Positions 26,266 through 34,400 of a stretch of 64,000 nt of DNA are shown here, in pieces. The notes under the pieces were generated by a model. That model saw nothing but the letters and a program-made list of their open reading frames with translations. It was not told where the DNA came from and made no database searches. This DNA comes from JBFLVU01 sp037444825 (GTDB lineage: Bacteria > Acidobacteriota > UBA4820 > DSQY01): assembly GCA_037444825.1 (NCBI GenBank), contig JBBILR010000015.1, forward strand, positions 1 through 64,000. The letters run 5' to 3'. Position 1 is the first letter of the stretch. Every line of letters begins with the position of its first letter. A program made the translations under genes and the position numbers.

Positions 26266-26271
26266 ATTCTA
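26266..26271 (-). promoter_or_regulatory. -10 element of polA
   Basis: TAGAAT on the minus strand, in the context GGGGGTAGAATGA, 21 bases before the ATG. No -35 match is seen. Confidence 0.45.
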
Positions 26272-26321
26272 CCCCCGCCGCCCCGTCCCGCCTCGGGGGC
26301 CGCGCCGGAGCGGGTGGGTCC

Positions 26322-27089
26322 TCAGCGGGGCCGTCCCGCCAGGACCTCTTCCAGAGCGGCGAGGAGCCCCTCCACGGTGGAGGAGGCGGGGAGGACGGCC
26401 ACCTCGAGGCCCGCGGCCCGGAGGGCCTCGGCGGTGGAGGGGCCCATGGGCACACAGGCGGCGGCCCGAAGGACGTTCCGCACCGATTCGGGCGCCTGGT
26501 CCCAGAGGGCCTTCACCGCGGAGGGGGAGGCGAAGACGGCGGCGTCCAGGCCCTGCTCGATGGCGTAGAGGTCGGCGGCCGTGAGGGAAACAGGCCGGTT
26601 CTCGTAGCAGACCAGGCGGGTGACCTCCCACCCGGCGGCCTCGAGCCGCTCCGGGAGGTCCTTCTGGGCCAGATTCCCCCCGGGGATCAGGATGCGGCCG
26701 GGGCGGTGCCGCGCCGTGAGGAGGTGCGCCAGGGCTTGCCCCGTCTGGGTCTCCGGGAGGAGATCCGCAGGGCGTCCCCGGGCCTGGAGGGCCCTGGCGG
26801 TGGCCGGGCCCACGGCGGCCACCCGAAGGCGCAGGGGCCACCGGACGCCGGCCCCCTCCACCCAGTCCAGGAAGGCGCGGACGGCGTTCTCGCTGGTGAA
26901 GGCGCACCAGTCGTAGGAGGAGAGGGAGGCCAGGACTTTCCTCTCCTCCTCGCCGGGGGAAAGGGGGACGATTTCGAGGACGGGAATCCAGAGGACGTGG
27001 CCCCCCTCCGCCTCCACCGCCCGGGCCAGCCGCTCCCCCTGCCCCCGGGGGCGGGTGAGCAGCACCCTGCGCCCCAGAAGGCCCTTCAC
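26322..27089 (-). CDS. hemD: uroporphyrinogen-III synthase
   Basis: HemD cyclises hydroxymethylbilane with inversion of ring D to give uroporphyrinogen III. The 255-residue protein shows RRVLLTRPRGQGERLARAVEAEG at the N-terminus, DWCAFTSENAVRAF near residue 80, PGGNLAQKDLPERLEAAG, and DAAVFASPSAVKAL in the second domain. The family is poorly conserved, but synteny after hemC settles it. The start is GTG 27089, one base from the hemC stop codon, with GGAGG six bases upstream. Confidence 0.92.
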   Translation of the reverse strand: MKGLLGRRVLLTRPRGQGERLARAVEAEGGHVLWIPVLEIVPLSPGEEERKVLASLSSYDWCAFTSENAVRAFLDWVEGAGVRWPLRLRVAAVGPATARALQARGRPADLLPETQTGQALAHLLTARHRPGRILIPGGNLAQKDLPERLEAAGWEVTRLVCYENRPVSLTAADLYAIEQGLDAAVFASPSAVKALWDQAPESVRNVLRAAACVPMGPSTAEALRAAGLEVAVLPASSTVEGLLAALEEVLAGRPR

Positions 27090-27090
27090 G

Positions 27091-28011
27091 TCAGCCTCCC
27101 GAAAGGAGCGCCCGGGCGCCCCGCCTGTCGAACGCCCGCAGAAGACGGTCGGCCAGACGGGGGGCCTCGTCGGCGGAACCCTCCACCCGGTCCGCGATCC
27201 ACCGGTCCCCCGCCACGGTGGCCAGGAAGCCGCGGAGCACGAGCCAATCACGGTCGAGAGTGGCGTGGATCCCCAGGGGCGTGGTGCAGGAGCCGCCCAG
27301 GCCGCGCAGGAACCACCGCTCCGCCTCCACGCAGAGGCGGGCCCTGGCGTCCTCCAGGGGCTCCACGAGGGAGAGGACCTCCCGGTCCCCCCGCCGGGCC
27401 TCCACCGCCAGGGCCCCCTGGCCCACGGCGGGGACCACCTCGTCCACGGAGAAGGGCCGGGTGATCCGGTCCCCGTAGCCCAGCCGCTTGAGCCCCGCGC
27501 AGGCCAGGACGGCGCCGTGGATCTCGCCCCCGTCCACCTTCCTCAGGCGCGTCTCCACGTTGCCCCGGATGCCTTGGAGGCGCCAGGAGGGGAAGAGGCG
27601 CCGGACCTGGTGGGCCCTCCGCAGGCTTCCGGTGCCGATGAGGGCGTCCTCGGGCAGGGCCTCGGGTCCCTCCCCCAGGGGAAGGACCAGCGCGTCCCGC
27701 GGGTCTTCCCGGGCGGGAACGCAGGCCAGGCAGAGGGCTTTCGGATTCTGGGCGGGGTAGTCCTTGAGGCTGTGGATGGCCAGGTCCGCTTCCTGAGCCA
27801 GGAGGGCCGCCTGGATCTCCTTGACGAAGAGGCCCTTTCCGCCCACCTCCAGGAGGGGGCGGTCTTGGATCCGGTCCCCCGAGGTCTTGACCACGAGGAT
27901 CTCCACGCGGAGGCCGGGGTGGGCCTCTTCGAGCCGCCGCTGAACGTACCGGGCCTGCCACAGGGCCAGGGCGCTTCCCCGGGTGGCCAGCCGGAGCGTC
28001 CGCTCAGCCAT
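27091..28011 (-). CDS. hemC: hydroxymethylbilane synthase (porphobilinogen deaminase)
   Basis: HemC polymerises four porphobilinogens into hydroxymethylbilane. The 306-residue protein begins LRLATRGSALALWQA and has KGLFVKEIQAALL, AIHSLKDYP, GSLRRAHQVRRLFP and RGNVETRLRK. The dipyrromethane cofactor cysteine lies in GGSCTTPLG near residue 242. It overlaps hemA by eight bases and is followed by hemD. Confidence 0.97.
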   Translation of the reverse strand: MAERTLRLATRGSALALWQARYVQRRLEEAHPGLRVEILVVKTSGDRIQDRPLLEVGGKGLFVKEIQAALLAQEADLAIHSLKDYPAQNPKALCLACVPAREDPRDALVLPLGEGPEALPEDALIGTGSLRRAHQVRRLFPSWRLQGIRGNVETRLRKVDGGEIHGAVLACAGLKRLGYGDRITRPFSVDEVVPAVGQGALAVEARRGDREVLSLVEPLEDARARLCVEAERWFLRGLGGSCTTPLGIHATLDRDWLVLRGFLATVAGDRWIADRVEGSADEAPRLADRLLRAFDRRGARALLSGG

Positions 28012-29305
28012 CGGCGCCCTCCTCCCCCCCTCGGGGGGGGTCCAGGGGAAAGAGGCGCCGGAAGACCTCCAGCGCCTGGGCGGCGTCCTCCTCCAGGACC
28101 ATCCGCTTGATTTCGGTGACGGGGGCGTGCAGGAGCTTGTGGACCGTCCGGCGCACGGCGTTTCGCACGATGTCGCGCTGTTTGGAGGTGAGGGGGCCCA
28201 GCCGCCGGACCGCCTCCTCCACCTCCGCCTCCTGGATGCGGGCGGCGTGGGCCATGAGCCCCTGAATGACCTCGGAGAGCTGGCGGTGTTCGAGGAAGCG
28301 GGCGTAGAGGTCCAGCTCGGAGGCGATCATGGCCTCGGCCTGGGCGGCCCGGCTCTTTCGCTCGGCGAGGCCTTCGTCGGCCACCTCCTGGAGGGCGTCG
28401 ATGTTGTACAGGTACACCCCGTCCAGCCTCCCCACCTCCGGGTCCACGTCCCTGGGGACGGCGATGTCGATGAGAAAGAGGCTCTGCCACCGCCTCAGCT
28501 TCATCACCGTCTCCACCATGGGGCGGAGGAGGATGGGCCGGGGGGCCCCCGTGGAAGAAATGACGATGTCGCTGTGGATGAGGGCCTTGGGGAAGTCCTC
28601 CCAGGGGACCACGTCGGCACCGAAGGTGCGCGCGAACTCCTCCGCCCGGGCGAGGGTCCGGTTGGCCACCTTCACCTGCCGCACGCCGTGCTCCACGAAG
28701 TGGGTGGCCACGATCCGGCTCATTTCGCCGGCCCCCAGGAGAAGGATCCGCTTGGCCGGAAGGTCCTCGAAGATCCCCCGGGCCAGGTTGAAGGCGGCGT
28801 AGGAGACGGTGACGGGGCGCTGGCCGATGCCCGTCTCGGTCCGGACCTGTTTGGCCACGTGGAAAGCCTTCTGGAAGAGCAGGTTGAGGGACGCGGAGGC
28901 GGCCCCCTCCTCCCGGGCCAGAAAGTAGGCCTCCTTCACCTGGCCCAGGATCTGCGGTTCGCCGAGGATCATGGAGTCCAGACCCGACGCCACGCGGAAG
29001 AGGTGTTGCACGGCCTCCCGGTTTCGTTTGACGTAGAAGAGGCCGTCGGGGAAGGAGACGGCGGGGTGGCGCCACCCCTTCAGAAAGCCGAGGAGGGCGC
29101 CTTCTTCGCACCCCGCCTCCACGTCGGCGTAGAGTTCCACGCGGTTGCAGGTGGACACCAGGACGGCCCCCTGGGCCAGGCCCCTCTCCAGCAGGCTCCG
29201 AAGAAAGGGCCCCTTTTCCTCGTCCGAAAAAGCCAGGCACTCCCGCACCTCCACCGAGGCGCGGGTGTGGTTGAGGCCGAGAAGGATCAGGTCGTTCAGT
29301 GCCAC
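28004..29305 (-). CDS. hemA: glutamyl-tRNA reductase
   Basis: HemA reduces glutamyl-tRNA(Glu) to glutamate-1-semialdehyde, the first committed step of C5 haem synthesis. The 433-residue protein begins with GTG: LGLNHTRASVEVRE, then the catalytic cysteine in STCNRVELYA near residue 50, EPQILGQVKEAY, and an NADPH-binding domain with LLLGAGEMSRI near residue 190. The C-terminal helical dimerisation domain is complete. Its start lies inside the end of the upstream hemX gene, overlapping by ten bases. Confidence 0.96.
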   Translation of the reverse strand: MALNDLILLGLNHTRASVEVRECLAFSDEEKGPFLRSLLERGLAQGAVLVSTCNRVELYADVEAGCEEGALLGFLKGWRHPAVSFPDGLFYVKRNREAVQHLFRVASGLDSMILGEPQILGQVKEAYFLAREEGAASASLNLLFQKAFHVAKQVRTETGIGQRPVTVSYAAFNLARGIFEDLPAKRILLLGAGEMSRIVATHFVEHGVRQVKVANRTLARAEEFARTFGADVVPWEDFPKALIHSDIVISSTGAPRPILLRPMVETVMKLRRWQSLFLIDIAVPRDVDPEVGRLDGVYLYNIDALQEVADEGLAERKSRAAQAEAMIASELDLYARFLEHRQLSEVIQGLMAHAARIQEAEVEEAVRRLGPLTSKQRDIVRNAVRRTVHKLLHAPVTEIKRMVLEEDAAQALEVFRRLFPLDPPRGGEEGADG

Positions 29306-30084
29306 ACGATCCCCAGCAAGGTCAGAAGGGTGAAGGCGGCCCCCGCCACCACCAGGTAGGACCGCCGCCGGGGGCGGAAGCGGGCCGTGACCCATCCGTA
29401 GATGGCCAGGCCCAGGACCACCCAGGAGAGCAGGCTGGCCGCCTCCAGGAACCCCGGCCGGTAGGAAGGGCCGGCCCGGTGGAGGGCGCCGTAGAGGGCG
29501 GAGGAGAGGATCCCCAGCGTGAAGAGGGGGTAACCGACGAGAAGGAGACGGGAACTCCAACGGTCCGCCTCCTCCAGGGAAGGGAGGGGGAGGGGCGAAG
29601 GGGCCCGCCGGTGGCGCAGGCTGTGGTCCTGCATGATGAAGATCGTGGCGTAGAGGAACGACAGGAAGAAGAAGGCGATGCCGAAGACGAAGAGCAGGAT
29701 GTGCACCGCGAACCACGCCGTCGTGTAGAAAGGTTTCGGTTCGGCGGGGGGGGCGGGCAGGACGCCGCCCAGGATGGCGCAGAGAGAGGAGAGGGGCATC
29801 AGGAAGAACGCCAGGATGCGGCTTCTCAGCAGGGGGTAGAGCAGAAAGTAGAGAAGGAGGAGCGCCCAGGCGGCCATCCGGAGGATCTCGGGGAGGTTCA
29901 CCGCCGGCGGAATCCCGGTGGTCATCCAGGCCCGGCCCAGGTCCGCCGTCTCCAGAAGCAGGGCCGCCGCCGCCGAGAGGACGGCCAGGACCCACAGGAC
30001 CTTCTCCCGGAAACCGCCGTACAGGAGGGCGAAGCCCATGGCCAGCACGTGGGCGATCTGGGCGCTTCCCTGCAACGGGTTCAT
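29296..30084 (-). CDS. HemX/CcsA-family cytochrome c assembly membrane protein
   Basis: A 262-residue polytopic protein with about eight membrane segments. It belongs to the CcsA/ResC/HemX family: FYTTAWFAVHILLFVFGIAFFFLSF holds the conserved W/H region, and the periplasmic loop follows a proline-rich segment. In Bacillus and in several Gram-negatives a hemX gene next to hemA lowers HemA levels or helps haem handling. The position directly before hemA suggests this role rather than a full cytochrome c synthetase. Its ATG overlaps the mnmA stop (ATGA) and GGGAG lies seven bases upstream. Confidence 0.82.
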   Translation of the reverse strand: MNPLQGSAQIAHVLAMGFALLYGGFREKVLWVLAVLSAAAALLLETADLGRAWMTTGIPPAVNLPEILRMAAWALLLLYFLLYPLLRSRILAFFLMPLSSLCAILGGVLPAPPAEPKPFYTTAWFAVHILLFVFGIAFFFLSFLYATIFIMQDHSLRHRRAPSPLPLPSLEEADRWSSRLLLVGYPLFTLGILSSALYGALHRAGPSYRPGFLEAASLLSWVVLGLAIYGWVTARFRPRRRSYLVVAGAAFTLLTLLGIVWH

Positions 30085-31148
30085 GGTTCGCTCCCGGCGA
30101 TCCAGCCGCCCCCGAGCACCCTTTCCCCCTGGTAGGCCACGGCGGCCTGTCCGGGGGTCACCGGGGCGGGGCCGGCCTCCCATTCTACCACCACGGCGCT
30201 CCCCCTTCGGGAGAGGCGGGCCCGCCGCGGCGCCTGCCGGTAGCGGACCTGGACCCACGCCTCCTCCTCGGCGCCCCACTCCCGGTGGTCCACCCACCCC
30301 TCCACCCGAAAGCGCCGGACCCCCAGCGCGGCCCGCGGCCCCACCACCACCTCCGACCGAGCGGGGTCCAGGGAGAGCACGTAGAGGGGCTCCCCTCCGG
30401 GGATTCGCAACCCCCGCCGCTGACCCACCGTGAAGTGGTGAACGCCGCGGTGGCTCCCCAGGAGCCGCCCGTCCACGTGGCGCACCGGACCGGGGGCGGG
30501 GGCCTCCCGCCCCAGCACTCCCTCCACGAACCGCGCGTACCCCTCCCTTCCCACGAAGCAGACGTCCTGGCTCTCCCGCTTCTCCGCCGTGGGAAGCCCC
30601 GCCCCGCGGGCCCGTTCGCGGACCTCCTCCTTCAGCAGGTCGCCCACCGGAAAGAGGGTTCGCCGGCGCCTCTCCCCGTCCAGCGGGAAGAGGACGTAGG
30701 ACTGGTCCTTCTCCCGGTCCCGCCCCCGGCAGAGGGCCGGCGGCCCCTCCCCCGGAACCAGCCGGGCGTGGTGGCCGGTGGCCACGTAGGAAAATCCGTG
30801 GTCCCGGGCGTAGGCGTACAGGGTGCCGAACTTCACCCGCTCGTTGCAGAGGATGCAGGGGTTGGGGGTTCTTCCGGCGGCGTAGGCGGAGGCGAAGGGT
30901 TCGATCACCAGGCGCCGGAAGGCCTCCTGGTGCTCCAAAAGGCGGTGGGGGATGGAGAGGAGGCGGCAGACCTCCCGGGCGTCGGCGGCGTCCTCCAGCC
31001 CGCAGCAGGCCTGCTTGGCGGGGCGGCCGCAGGAGTCGTAGAGCCGCAGCGTCACCCCCTCCACCGAGAAGCCCTCCTCCACCAGGCGGAGGGCGGCCAC
31101 CGAGGAGTCCACCCCCCCGGAGAGGGCGACGAGGACCTTTTCGCGCAT
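30081..31148 (-). CDS. mnmA: tRNA 2-thiouridylase
   Basis: MnmA adenylates and then thiolates uridine 34 of Lys, Glu and Gln tRNAs. The 355-residue protein has the PP-loop VALSGGVDSSVAAL, the nucleophile cysteine in GRTPNPCILCNERVKFG near residue 97, SYVATGHHARL, ESQDVCFV with the second active cysteine, and HFTVGQRRGL. The C-terminal beta-barrel is complete. ATG 31148 is five bases after the FHA gene stop codon, so the two are co-transcribed with the haem genes downstream. Confidence 0.96.
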   Translation of the reverse strand: MREKVLVALSGGVDSSVAALRLVEEGFSVEGVTLRLYDSCGRPAKQACCGLEDAADAREVCRLLSIPHRLLEHQEAFRRLVIEPFASAYAAGRTPNPCILCNERVKFGTLYAYARDHGFSYVATGHHARLVPGEGPPALCRGRDREKDQSYVLFPLDGERRRRTLFPVGDLLKEEVRERARGAGLPTAEKRESQDVCFVGREGYARFVEGVLGREAPAPGPVRHVDGRLLGSHRGVHHFTVGQRRGLRIPGGEPLYVLSLDPARSEVVVGPRAALGVRRFRVEGWVDHREWGAEEEAWVQVRYRQAPRRARLSRRGSAVVVEWEAGPAPVTPGQAAVAYQGERVLGGGWIAGSEP

Positions 31149-31153
31149 GGGAG

Positions 31154-31714
31154 TCAGACGAGGTCGTCGGTGACGATGAGCAGGAGGGTGGTGGCGCCCA
31201 CGCGGAACTCCGTCTGGTTCTCGATGGGGGCCGCCACGATCCTCTGCTCGTTCACGTAGGTTCCGTTGGTGCTCTTCAGGTCGCGCAGCGTCACGGAGGT
31301 CCCCCGAAACTCCACCTGGGCGTGGCTTCGGGAGACCTCCCCGTCGGAGAGGACCGCGTCGGCGGGGGGCTGCCGGCCGATGACGAAGACCGGCCGTGTG
31401 ACGGGGAAGATCCGGCCGGTGTCGGGCCCCTGGATCACCGCCAGGGAGATCCGCTTGCCCTCGGGGAGGGCCAGCAGTTCCGCGTCGGGGACCTGGCTCT
31501 CGCTCCACGTCCCCTCCACCCGTCTCAGCTTTTGGGTGGACGGAGGGGAGGGCGGAGGGGCCTCGGCCGCCCCCGGGGGGGGAACGCCCGTCTCCCGCAC
31601 CGCCTCGATGGCCTGCCCGCAGGAGGGGCACTGGAAGCGGAAGCGGGGCCTGCCCTGGAAGTGCTTCTCTTCCAGCCGGAAGCGCTTCTGGCAGGAGGGG
31701 CAGACGACCACCAT
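31154..31714 (-). CDS. zinc-ribbon and FHA-domain protein
   Basis: A 186-residue protein. Residues 1-37 form an MJ0042-type zinc ribbon (CPSCQKRFRL and CPSCGQ). A proline-rich linker leads to a forkhead-associated domain at about 90-180 with FVIGRQPPADAVLSDGEVSR, SHAQVEF and LKSTNGTYVNEQRI. FHA domains bind phosphothreonine. Ser/Thr kinase partners are not in the window, although the PASTA protein may be related to such signalling. It has a clean TTGACA-17-TAGACT promoter and heads the mnmA-haem operon. Confidence 0.88.
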   Translation of the reverse strand: MVVVCPSCQKRFRLEEKHFQGRPRFRFQCPSCGQAIEAVRETGVPPPGAAEAPPPSPPSTQKLRRVEGTWSESQVPDAELLALPEGKRISLAVIQGPDTGRIFPVTRPVFVIGRQPPADAVLSDGEVSRSHAQVEFRGTSVTLRDLKSTNGTYVNEQRIVAAPIENQTEFRVGATTLLLIVTDDLV

Positions 31715-31734
31715 GGGCGAGACCTCCAGTGCGG

Positions 31735-31763
31735 AGTCTACCGAGGGGGGGGCTCCCTGTCAA
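31735..31763 (-). promoter_or_regulatory. sigma70 promoter of the FHA-mnmA-hem operon
   Basis: On the minus strand TTGACA (31758-31763) and TAGACT (31735-31740) are spaced by 17 bases. It lies back to back with the rplU promoter. Confidence 0.85.
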
Positions 31764-31797
31764 ATGTCCCCCGAGCGGACGTCGTCCGGTCAAGCGG

Positions 31798-31826
31798 TTG
31801 ACAGGACAGGGAGTTAGGGGTACCAT
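31798..31826 (+). promoter_or_regulatory. sigma70 promoter of the rplU operon
   Basis: TTGACA at 31798-31803 and TACCAT at 31821-31826 with a 17-base spacer. The -35 hexamers of this and the FHA promoter are 34 bases apart and face away from each other. Confidence 0.85.
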
Positions 31827-31853
31827 ATCCATTCCGTCGATCCGGAGGTGCGG

Positions 31854-32162
31854 ATGTACGCGATCATTGCAAGTGGCGGGAAGCAGCACCGGGTAACCGC
31901 CGGAGACCTTTTGAACGTCGAGCGGCTGGAGGCCCAGTCCGGCGAGGAGCTCTCCTTCCGCCCCCTGTTGGTGGTGGACGGGGAGAGCGTCTTCTCCGCC
32001 AACGCGGCCTCGGCCTTCACCGTCAAGGCCAAGGTGGTGGGCGAGGGCAAGCACCGGAAGATCCTGGTCTTCCACAAGAAGCGCCGGAAGCAGTACAAGA
32101 AGCTCTACGGCCACCGCCAGCCCTACACCCAGATCGAGATCCTCGGCATCGCCCGGGACTGA
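31854..32162 (+). CDS. rplU: 50S ribosomal protein L21
   Basis: L21 binds 23S rRNA in the large subunit. The 102-residue protein has the family start MYAIIASGGKQHRVTAGD and the basic motif KILVFHKKRRKQYKKLYGHR. The ATG at 31854 is preceded by GGAGG at 31844-31848, which rules out the GTG two codons earlier. It is the first gene of rplU-rpmA-obgE-nadD-rsfS. Confidence 0.98.
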   Translation: MYAIIASGGKQHRVTAGDLLNVERLEAQSGEELSFRPLLVVDGESVFSANAASAFTVKAKVVGEGKHRKILVFHKKRRKQYKKLYGHRQPYTQIEILGIARD

Positions 32163-32175
32163 GGGAGAATCGGCC

Positions 32176-32430
32176 ATGGCGCACAAGAAAGGCCAGGGAA
32201 GTTCCCGGAACGGAAGGGACAGCCACGCCCAGCGCTTGGGGCTCAAGCGCTTCGGGGGCCAGCTCGTGAAGGCGGGGACCATTCTGGTCCGCCAGCGGGG
32301 CACCCCGTACAAGCCCGGCATCCAGGTGGGCCGCGGGAGCGACGACACCCTCTACGCCCTGGCGGACGGCGTGGTCTCCTTCCGCCACCGCGGTCGCCTC
32401 GGGCTGTACGTCGACGTCCTGAAGCCCTAA
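32176..32430 (+). CDS. rpmA: 50S ribosomal protein L27
   Basis: An 84-residue protein starting MAHKKGQGSSRNGRDS with GLKRFGGQLVKAG, GTILVRQRGT and YALADGVV. The N-terminal arm reaches the peptidyl-transferase centre. It begins with the mature AHKKG sequence and has no cleavable N-terminal extension of the Firmicutes type. Confidence 0.98.
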   Translation: MAHKKGQGSSRNGRDSHAQRLGLKRFGGQLVKAGTILVRQRGTPYKPGIQVGRGSDDTLYALADGVVSFRHRGRLGLYVDVLKP

Positions 32431-32439
32431 CGGCGGGGA

Positions 32440-33444
32440 ATGTTTCTCGACTCCGTCCGGATCTTCGTCGAAGCGGGCCGCGGCGGGTCGGGATGCGTGA
32501 GCTTCCGCCGGGAGAAGTACGTTCCCCGGGGGGGACCTGACGGGGGGGACGGCGGCCGGGGCGGCCACGTGATTCTGGTGGCCCGCCCGCAGGTCCGAAC
32601 CCTACTCGCATACCGGTACAAGCGGAAATTCCAGGCCGAGAAGGGGCGTCCCGGACAGGGCGCCCTCAAGACGGGCCGGCGGGGTGCGGACCTGGTCCTG
32701 GCCGTCCCTCCAGGGACCGCCGTGTACGCCGAGGAGGACGGCGCCCTCCTGTGCGACCTCGTGGAAAAGGGCCAGCGCTTCATCGCGGCCCGGGGGGGGA
32801 AGGGCGGCAAGGGGAACGCCCGCTTCAAGAGCCCCACCCACCAAGCCCCCCGGGAATTCGAGCCTGGGGAACCCGGGGAGTCCCGCTGGCTCCGGCTGGA
32901 GCTCAAGCTTCTGGCCGACGTGGGGCTGGTGGGCCTGCCCAACGCCGGAAAGTCCACCTTCCTGGCCGCCGTTTCCAACGCCCGGCCCAAGGTGGCGCCC
33001 TACCCCTTCACCACCCTTCGGCCGGTGCTGGGCGTGGTGGAGTGGAGCCGCCACCGCTCCTTCGTCGTCGCCGACATCCCCGGTCTCATCGAGGGGGCCC
33101 ACCGGGGTTTGGGGCTGGGGGACCAGTTCCTGAAGCACGTGGAGCGGACCCGCGTCCTCCTCCACCTCGTGGACCTCTCGGACCCCGTCTCTCCCCCCCT
33201 GGAGCGGGTGCGGACCGTGGAGGAGGAACTCCGCGCCTACGGAGCCGGGCTCTCCGAGAAGCCCATGGTCCTGGTGGGCACCAAGGCCGACCTGCCCTTC
33301 GACCCCGAGGCGGAAAAGGCCCTGCTGGCCTACGCCGAGGAGCGGGGTATTCCCTACCACCGCATCTCCGCCGCGGCCCACCGGGGTCTCGAGGCCGTCC
33401 TCGCCCGCGCCTGGAGGACCCTCCACGAGGAGGAGGAGCCGTGA
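32440..33444 (+). CDS. obgE: Obg-family GTPase
   Basis: A 334-residue GTPase that acts in 50S assembly and stress control. The N-terminal glycine-rich Obg fold covers residues 1-158 (RGGPDGGDGGRGGHV). The G domain has GLPNAGKSTFL (G1), PFTT (G2), ADIPGLIEGA (G3) and GTKAD (G4). It ends at the G domain without the C-terminal OCT domain found in Firmicutes. Its stop overlaps the GTG of nadD (GTGA). Confidence 0.97.
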   Translation: MFLDSVRIFVEAGRGGSGCVSFRREKYVPRGGPDGGDGGRGGHVILVARPQVRTLLAYRYKRKFQAEKGRPGQGALKTGRRGADLVLAVPPGTAVYAEEDGALLCDLVEKGQRFIAARGGKGGKGNARFKSPTHQAPREFEPGEPGESRWLRLELKLLADVGLVGLPNAGKSTFLAAVSNARPKVAPYPFTTLRPVLGVVEWSRHRSFVVADIPGLIEGAHRGLGLGDQFLKHVERTRVLLHLVDLSDPVSPPLERVRTVEEELRAYGAGLSEKPMVLVGTKADLPFDPEAEKALLAYAEERGIPYHRISAAAHRGLEAVLARAWRTLHEEEEP

Positions 33445-34043
33445 GGATCGGCATCCTGGGCGGCACCTTCGACCCTCCCCACCTCGGCCACCTCCGGGCC
33501 GCCCGGGCGGCGGAGCGGACCGCCGGCCTGGACGCGGTTCTGTTCGTCCCCTGCGCCCGCCAACCTCTCAAGAAGGATCCGCCCCAGGCCTCCCCCTACC
33601 ACCGGGCGGCCATGGTGGCCCTGGCCCTCTGGGGACGGTCGCGGTGGCTCCTGGAAGACTGCGAACTGAGGCGGGGGGGGACTTCGTACACCGTGGACAC
33701 GCTGAAAGAACTGGCCACCCGCTACCGGAGAGCGGAGCTGCACCTGATTCTCGGCGCCGACGCCTTCGAGAGCCTTCCGAGGTGGAAGGACCACGAAGAA
33801 ATCGTGCGGCGCTGCCACCTGCTGGTGGTTCCTCGCCCCGGCGCCTCCCCGTACCTTCTCCTGGGGGCCGACCTGTTGCCCAACGTCCGCCTCTGCCGGA
33901 CCATGCCGCTGGACGTGAGCAGCACCGAGGCCCGCAAGAGGTTCCGCGAAGGCCTCGGGCTTTCCGGGTGGGTCCCGGCGGAGGTGGAGGCCTACATCCG
34001 GCGCCACGGTCTCTACCAGGCGGCGAGAGGCCCCGCACGTTAG
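33441..34043 (+). CDS. nadD: nicotinate-nucleotide adenylyltransferase
   Basis: NadD adenylates nicotinate mononucleotide to deamido-NAD in NAD synthesis. The 200-residue protein opens with the nucleotidyl-transferase signature RIGILGGTFDPPHLGHLRAA, followed by TSYTVDTL near residue 77, LILGADAFESLPRW near residue 100, and the C-terminal LDVSSTEARKRFREG, equivalent to the ISSTxIR motif. The start is GTG overlapping the obgE stop. Confidence 0.96.
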   Translation: MRIGILGGTFDPPHLGHLRAARAAERTAGLDAVLFVPCARQPLKKDPPQASPYHRAAMVALALWGRSRWLLEDCELRRGGTSYTVDTLKELATRYRRAELHLILGADAFESLPRWKDHEEIVRRCHLLVVPRPGASPYLLLGADLLPNVRLCRTMPLDVSSTEARKRFREGLGLSGWVPAEVEAYIRRHGLYQAARGPAR

Positions 34044-34052
34044 GAGGATTGC

Positions 34053-34400
34053 GTGACGCCAGAGGACAAGGCCATCCTTTCCAAGGCCGTCTCGGTGCTC
34101 GAAGACGGCAAGGCCGAAGACGCCGTGGTGCTGGACCTGAGGGCCCTCACCTCCATGACCGATTACTTCGTCCTGTGCCACGGCACCAACACCCGGCAGG
34201 TGCAGGCCCTGGCCCGGGACCTGGAGGAGGCCCTCCGCGAGCAGGCGGGCCTTCGCCCCCACCACGTGGAGGGCCTTTCCGCCGCCCAGTGGGTGCTGAT
34301 GGACTACGGGTTCTTCATCGTCCACATCTTCCTCGCCGAGAAGCGCTCGCTCTACGACCTGGAGCGCATCTGGATGGACGCGCCCCGGGTCGCCCCATGA
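34053..34400 (+). CDS. rsfS: ribosomal silencing factor RsfS
   Basis: RsfS binds L14 and blocks subunit joining during starvation. The 115-residue protein has the conserved LDLRALTSMTDYFVLCHGTNTRQVQALA and the C-terminal WVLMDYGFFIVHIF followed by YDLERIW. The start is GTG with TAGGAGG about six bases upstream. Its stop overlaps the next ATG (ATGA). Confidence 0.96.
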   Translation: MTPEDKAILSKAVSVLEDGKAEDAVVLDLRALTSMTDYFVLCHGTNTRQVQALARDLEEALREQAGLRPHHVEGLSAAQWVLMDYGFFIVHIFLAEKRSLYDLERIWMDAPRVAP